From NCBI GenBank assembly GCA_009392675.1, contig VFFY01000237.1, positions 1-8,298 of the forward strand: a stretch of DNA of 8,298 nucleotides, given 5' to 3'. Below, one piece after another: positions 5,595-8,298 of this stretch. A model generated the notes under the pieces. That model was not told the DNA's origin. It saw nothing but the letters and a program-made list of their open reading frames with translations, and did no database searches. This stretch comes from SAR202 cluster bacterium. Lineage in GTDB: Bacteria > Chloroflexota > Dehalococcoidia > Lucifugimonadales > UBA826. The position numbers were made by a program, and so were the translations under genes. Positions within the stretch are counted from its first letter, which is position 1, and the number at the start of each line of letters is the position of its first letter.

Positions 5595-7013
5595 ATGGAG
5601 TCACCAAATAGAGTGTTAGCAGCGCATTTGGCAAGAAGGGCTGGATTTGGAGCCACCCCTGAAGAGCTAGATAGCTACAGTGAGATGGAATATGAAGATT
5701 TGGTTGAACATCTAATAACAAAGATAGATTCCTCCCACATATCAGATCATCTGATTTTTAGAAGGCACGTTGATCTCCATACCATGCAGGGACATAACGC
5801 CGTCTATTGGGGTTATAGGATGATTTCAACTGACAATCCTTTCGTCGAAAAAATGGCCCTGTTCTGGCATGGGGTTTTCGCAACCGCTGAAAATAAATTA
5901 AACAACATAGGCTCACTAACAAACCAAATAGATATGTTTAGAAGGCATGGTATTGGTAGATACGACGATCTTTTGGTCGAGCTGTCAAAAGACCCTGCAA
6001 TGCTCATCTGGCTCGACAACCACACCAACCATAAAGATTCGATCAACGAGAACTATGGCAGAGAAATCTTAGAACTTTTCTCTATGGGGGTAGGGAACTA
6101 TACCGAGGATGACATCAAAGAATGTGCAAGAGCTTTTACTGGATGGACTGTGAAGAACGGGGAGTACCTTTCCATGATGGCAGTTAAAGACTCTATATGG
6201 CCATATGGAAGGATCCTATGGCACCACGAATACAGAGCTACTGACCACGATACCGGTGAGAAAAGATTTTTAGGCGAAAACTCAAATTTCAATGGTGACG
6301 GTGTAATAGATGTGATCTGCAGACAAAGAGCCACTGCTAATTTCGTGGCTCGGCATTTATATAATTTCTTCGTTGCGGATGAGGTTCCAGTACCGCAGTG
6401 GTCCAGTACTCCGCCAAAAGATCCTGAGGCAATAGATATCCTTGCAGATACATACATGGAATCCAACCACGATATAAGGTCTATAATGAGGGTATTATTT
6501 AATTCTGATTTCTTCAAAGACTCTAAATTTAAAAGGGTCAAAAGCCCTGCCGAATTGATTATTGGAACTCTCAGAAACACCAGAGAATACCAGGTACCAG
6601 ACGGCGGAGAAATAGGTATCTACGACATAGGGGAAGAGTCAGGCTATATGGGTCAGAAATTGCTAGACCCACCTTCGGTCGAAGGTTGGCATACGGGGGA
6701 GGAATGGATCACTAGCGGCTCTCTAGTCGACCGGGTTAATTTCGCTACAAGCCACATTGGTGATGATTCCAACCCAGGAGTTAAAATCCTTATAGAAAGA
6801 GTAGGGTTCGAAGATAAGCAACCCAGCAAGTTAATAGATGATTGCCTGGAGACTCTTGGTTATGTTGAAATTGAAACAGACACTTATCAAAAATTAGAGG
6901 AAGTGGCAGCCTCTGGATTACAAAAATCTGATTCTTCTGAAGGAGTCTCTTCTAATTTGATTATCGAACTATTCAAATTAATAGTTTCGAGTCGGGAATA
7001 CCAGCGATGTTAG
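5595..7013 (+). CDS. DUF1800 family protein
   Basis: A 472-residue protein that covers the DUF1800 (PF08811) family essentially from end to end. Family signatures in order are H-L-A-R-R-A-G-F-G-A-T-P-E-E-L (11-25), E-K-M-A-L-F-W-H-G-V-F-A-T (85-97), N-E-N-Y-G-R-E-I-L-E-L-F-S-M-G and A-R-A-F-T-G-W (151-184), D-H-D-T-G-E-K-R-F-L-G (217-227), A-N-F-V-A-R-H-L-Y-N-F-F (248-259), S-P-A-E-L (327-331), P-P-S-V-E-G-W plus the following G-x-x-W (359-371), and a closing S-S-R-E-Y-Q. The biochemical role of the family is not established. No signal peptide is seen, although many relatives are exported. GAGG at 5586-5589 supports the ATG. DUF1800 genes are commonly followed by a DUF1501 gene; here the next gene is guaC on the other strand, 12 nt away, and the upstream partner is an NHL protein. 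Confidence 0.92.
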   Translation: MESPNRVLAAHLARRAGFGATPEELDSYSEMEYEDLVEHLITKIDSSHISDHLIFRRHVDLHTMQGHNAVYWGYRMISTDNPFVEKMALFWHGVFATAENKLNNIGSLTNQIDMFRRHGIGRYDDLLVELSKDPAMLIWLDNHTNHKDSINENYGREILELFSMGVGNYTEDDIKECARAFTGWTVKNGEYLSMMAVKDSIWPYGRILWHHEYRATDHDTGEKRFLGENSNFNGDGVIDVICRQRATANFVARHLYNFFVADEVPVPQWSSTPPKDPEAIDILADTYMESNHDIRSIMRVLFNSDFFKDSKFKRVKSPAELIIGTLRNTREYQVPDGGEIGIYDIGEESGYMGQKLLDPPSVEGWHTGEEWITSGSLVDRVNFATSHIGDDSNPGVKILIERVGFEDKQPSKLIDDCLETLGYVEIETDTYQKLEEVAASGLQKSDSSEGVSSNLIIELFKLIVSSREYQRC

Positions 7014-7025
7014 GAAAGAATCAAC

Positions 7026-8072
7026 TTATTCAAAAAGGTTAAACACCTGGTTTTCCTGCTGAAGGACCTGTACAAAGGTGGCACATTTTGGCATGTCCTT
7101 AATTTTTGTGGCACCAATATAGGTGCATGCCGATCGAACCCCTCCGAGGATTTCTGTCATTGTATCCTCAACTTTCCCTTTATAAGGAATTTTGATTTCT
7201 TTTCCTTCAGCACCGCGGTATCCATCTTTTCGTGCCCCATGAATTTCCATGGCCCTATCCGAACTCATTCCATAAAATTCCATTTTGCCGTCTAAAATGT
7301 CAATCTCAGATTCTTCATGGCCTGCCAACATACCTCCCAACATAACAAAGTCAGATCCCGCCCCAAAAGCTTTGGCAACATCTCCAGGGTATACACAACC
7401 ACCATCTGCAATTACCTGACCGCCTACTCCATGAGCGGCATCTGCACATTCAATAATTCCAGAAAATTGAGGAATTCCCACCCCGGTCATCAACCGTGTC
7501 GTACATACGGAACCCGGCCCTATTCCACATTTGACTATATCTGCACCACGTAAAATAAGCTCCTCTGTCATTTCCGCAGTAATTACGTTCCCTGCGATTA
7601 TGGTTTGTTCGGGAAATTCCTCCCTCATTTGAGCCACGAAATCCACAAAATTTTCGTGATATCCATTGGCTACATCAATAGTTATAAACGGAATTTCTGG
7701 GTACTTTTCGAGAACAACCTTAAGAGTTAAAAAGTCAGGAGCATCCTCATCCCAAATTCTGTTGGTTCCAGTACAAATGGATACGTAATTTAGATCTAGC
7801 CCGCTGGCAACTGCATTATCCCAGTCCTCTGGTTCATAATGTTTTCTCAAAACTGTCAACATTTTGTAATTCTGGAGAATTTTGGCCATCGAAAAAGTAC
7901 CGACACCGTCCATACTGGAAGCAATAATTGGAATCCCTGTGAATTCTTTACCCGAGTTTAAAAAGTTAAACTCTCTTTCCATGTCAACATCTTTTCTGGA
8001 TGTTAGTTTAGAACGTTTCGGCTTTAATAAAACATCCTTGTAATCAAGCTTTATATCGGATTCTATTCTCAT
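7026..8072 (-). CDS. guaC: GMP reductase
   Basis: Converts GMP to IMP and ammonia with NADPH (EC 1.7.1.7), returning guanine nucleotides to the purine pool in the cytosol. The 348-residue length fits the E. coli/animal GMP reductase branch (about 345), and there is no CBS domain as in IMP dehydrogenase. The N-terminus M-R-I-E-S-D-I-K-L-D-Y-K-D-V-L closely follows E. coli GuaC. The catalytic cysteine is C190 in G-I-G-P-G-S-V-C-T-T-R, with T192 two residues on. K77-H78 (R-K-H-Y) and E289 (Y-R-G-A-E-G-K) match conserved reductase residues. The phosphate and base-binding elements I-D-V-A-N-G-Y, I-A-D-G-G-C and L-G-G-M-L-A-G-H-E-E-S are intact. One oddity is M-D-G-V-G near 54-58, where E. coli has M-D-T-V-G. 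GGTGA at 8079-8083 lies 6 nt before the ATG. The 3' end faces the DUF1800 gene with a 12-nt gap. Very confident. Confidence 0.96.
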   Translation of the reverse strand: MRIESDIKLDYKDVLLKPKRSKLTSRKDVDMEREFNFLNSGKEFTGIPIIASSMDGVGTFSMAKILQNYKMLTVLRKHYEPEDWDNAVASGLDLNYVSICTGTNRIWDEDAPDFLTLKVVLEKYPEIPFITIDVANGYHENFVDFVAQMREEFPEQTIIAGNVITAEMTEELILRGADIVKCGIGPGSVCTTRLMTGVGIPQFSGIIECADAAHGVGGQVIADGGCVYPGDVAKAFGAGSDFVMLGGMLAGHEESEIDILDGKMEFYGMSSDRAMEIHGARKDGYRGAEGKEIKIPYKGKVEDTMTEILGGVRSACTYIGATKIKDMPKCATFVQVLQQENQVFNLFE

Positions 8073-8091
8073 TAATTATCACCATCGACCT

Positions 8092-8120
8092 ATTGTATGA
8101 CTGCAATTGTTCGCAGTAAT
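8092..8120 (-). promoter_or_regulatory. Possible guaC promoter with inverted repeat in the spacer
   Basis: On the minus strand a good -10, TACAAT (8092-8097), lies 17 nt from a poor -35, ATTACT (8115-8120). The spacer holds the inverted repeat ACTGC-N8-GCAGT (8100-8117). A second pair, AATTGT (8105-8110) and ACAATT (8125-8130), overlaps it. Transcription from here would leave a leader of only about 13 nt. The weak -35 is what would be expected of a regulated promoter, but this remains a by-eye guess. Confidence 0.25.
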
Positions 8121-8256
8121 TCGACAATTAATTCTAACCATAGGAAGGAAGGAATAATAGGTCCCTCATTTTACCAATGATGGTCTTACAAGTTGTATGG
8201 TTTGAAAAACAACTATAAAGTTCGCGAATCTATATCATCATAAGGATCATCCGAAT

Positions 8257-8298
8257 ATGGTTTGGCAAGACGAGATAAATGAGCTCAACAAAAGACTG
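8257..8298 (+). CDS. Probable acyl-CoA carboxylase carboxyltransferase subunit (N-terminal fragment)
   Basis: Only 14 codons are inside the window: M-V-W-Q-D-E-I-N-E-L-N-K-R-L. The pattern W-x-x-E-I-x-E-L near the N-terminus is characteristic of biotin-dependent acyl-CoA carboxylase beta subunits and methylmalonyl-CoA decarboxylase alpha-like proteins, where it precedes a run of Arg/Glu and a M-G-G motif. AAGGA at 8242-8246, 10 nt upstream, supports the start. The frame runs on past the window edge and is divergent from guaC. The identification rests on very few residues and could be wrong. Confidence 0.45.
   Translation, partial: MVWQDEINELNKRL

Noticed and set aside
6098..6580. A 160-codon open frame on the minus strand
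   Set aside because: It lies wholly inside the DUF1800 gene in the antisense frame, shows no recognisable motif, and the DUF1800 frame matches its family end to end.
7032..7048. Small hairpin AGGT-GTTTA-ACCT followed by TTTTT at the 3' end of guaC (minus strand)
   Set aside because: The stem is only 4 bp and lies inside the last codons (V-F-N-L-F), so it is too weak to call an intrinsic terminator.
8193..8219. Possible plus-strand promoter TTGTAT, 15 nt, TATAAA ahead of the carboxyltransferase start
   Set aside because: The -10 is good (5 of 6), but the -35 matches only 3 of 6 and the 15-nt spacer is short, so support is too thin in AT-rich DNA.

Overview
The window is compact bacterial DNA: eight protein genes on both strands, short gaps, several clear Shine-Dalgarno sites, and moderately AT-rich composition by eye. 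No rRNA, tRNA, CRISPR array, transposase or phage gene was seen. The mix of NHL propellers, a DUF1800 protein, a glutamate-1-semialdehyde-type aminotransferase and a W-x-x-E-I carboxyltransferase N-terminus is reminiscent of marine Chloroflexota (SAR202-like Dehalococcoidia). That placement is an inference from gene content, not a demonstrated assignment.

Left block (1-4368). The 3' end of a class III aminotransferase gene (+) runs into the end of a four-gene minus-strand cluster, with overlapping stop codons. Read in the direction of transcription the cluster is: a zinc alcohol dehydrogenase of the glutathione-independent formaldehyde dehydrogenase type (3217-4368), two tandem paralogous six-bladed propellers (2165-3160 and 1143-2099), and a class I SAM-dependent methyltransferase (307-1137). 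Gaps are 56, 65 and 5 nt, so one transcript is likely. Both propellers keep three blade histidines and a D-G-Y tyrosine in the pattern of peptidyl-hydroxyglycine alpha-amidating lyase (PAL), so they look like metal-dependent enzymes rather than plain scaffolds. The dehydrogenase start has a perfect AAGGAGG site and a plausible sigma70-type promoter.

Centre (4369-4556). This 188-nt divergent spacer holds the dehydrogenase promoter and a striking series of half-sites (ACAaA, TATGT, ACATA, TATGT) that alternate in orientation at exact 11-bp steps. The last two form a perfect 9-bp inverted repeat. It is a strong operator candidate.

Right block (4557-8298). A plus-strand pair encodes a classic histidine-free six-bladed NHL propeller with a roughly 60-residue insertion, and a DUF1800 protein without its usual DUF1501 partner. 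This pair converges on a minus-strand GMP reductase gene (guaC) of the E. coli/animal type. A 184-nt divergent spacer follows, then the first 14 codons of what looks like an acyl-CoA carboxylase carboxyltransferase gene.

The most interesting unit is the dehydrogenase, twin PAL-like propeller and methyltransferase cluster. A testable idea is that the propellers cleave a hydroxylated, hemiaminal- or hemiacetal-like intermediate and the dehydrogenase oxidises the aldehyde released. The sequence does not identify the substrate.
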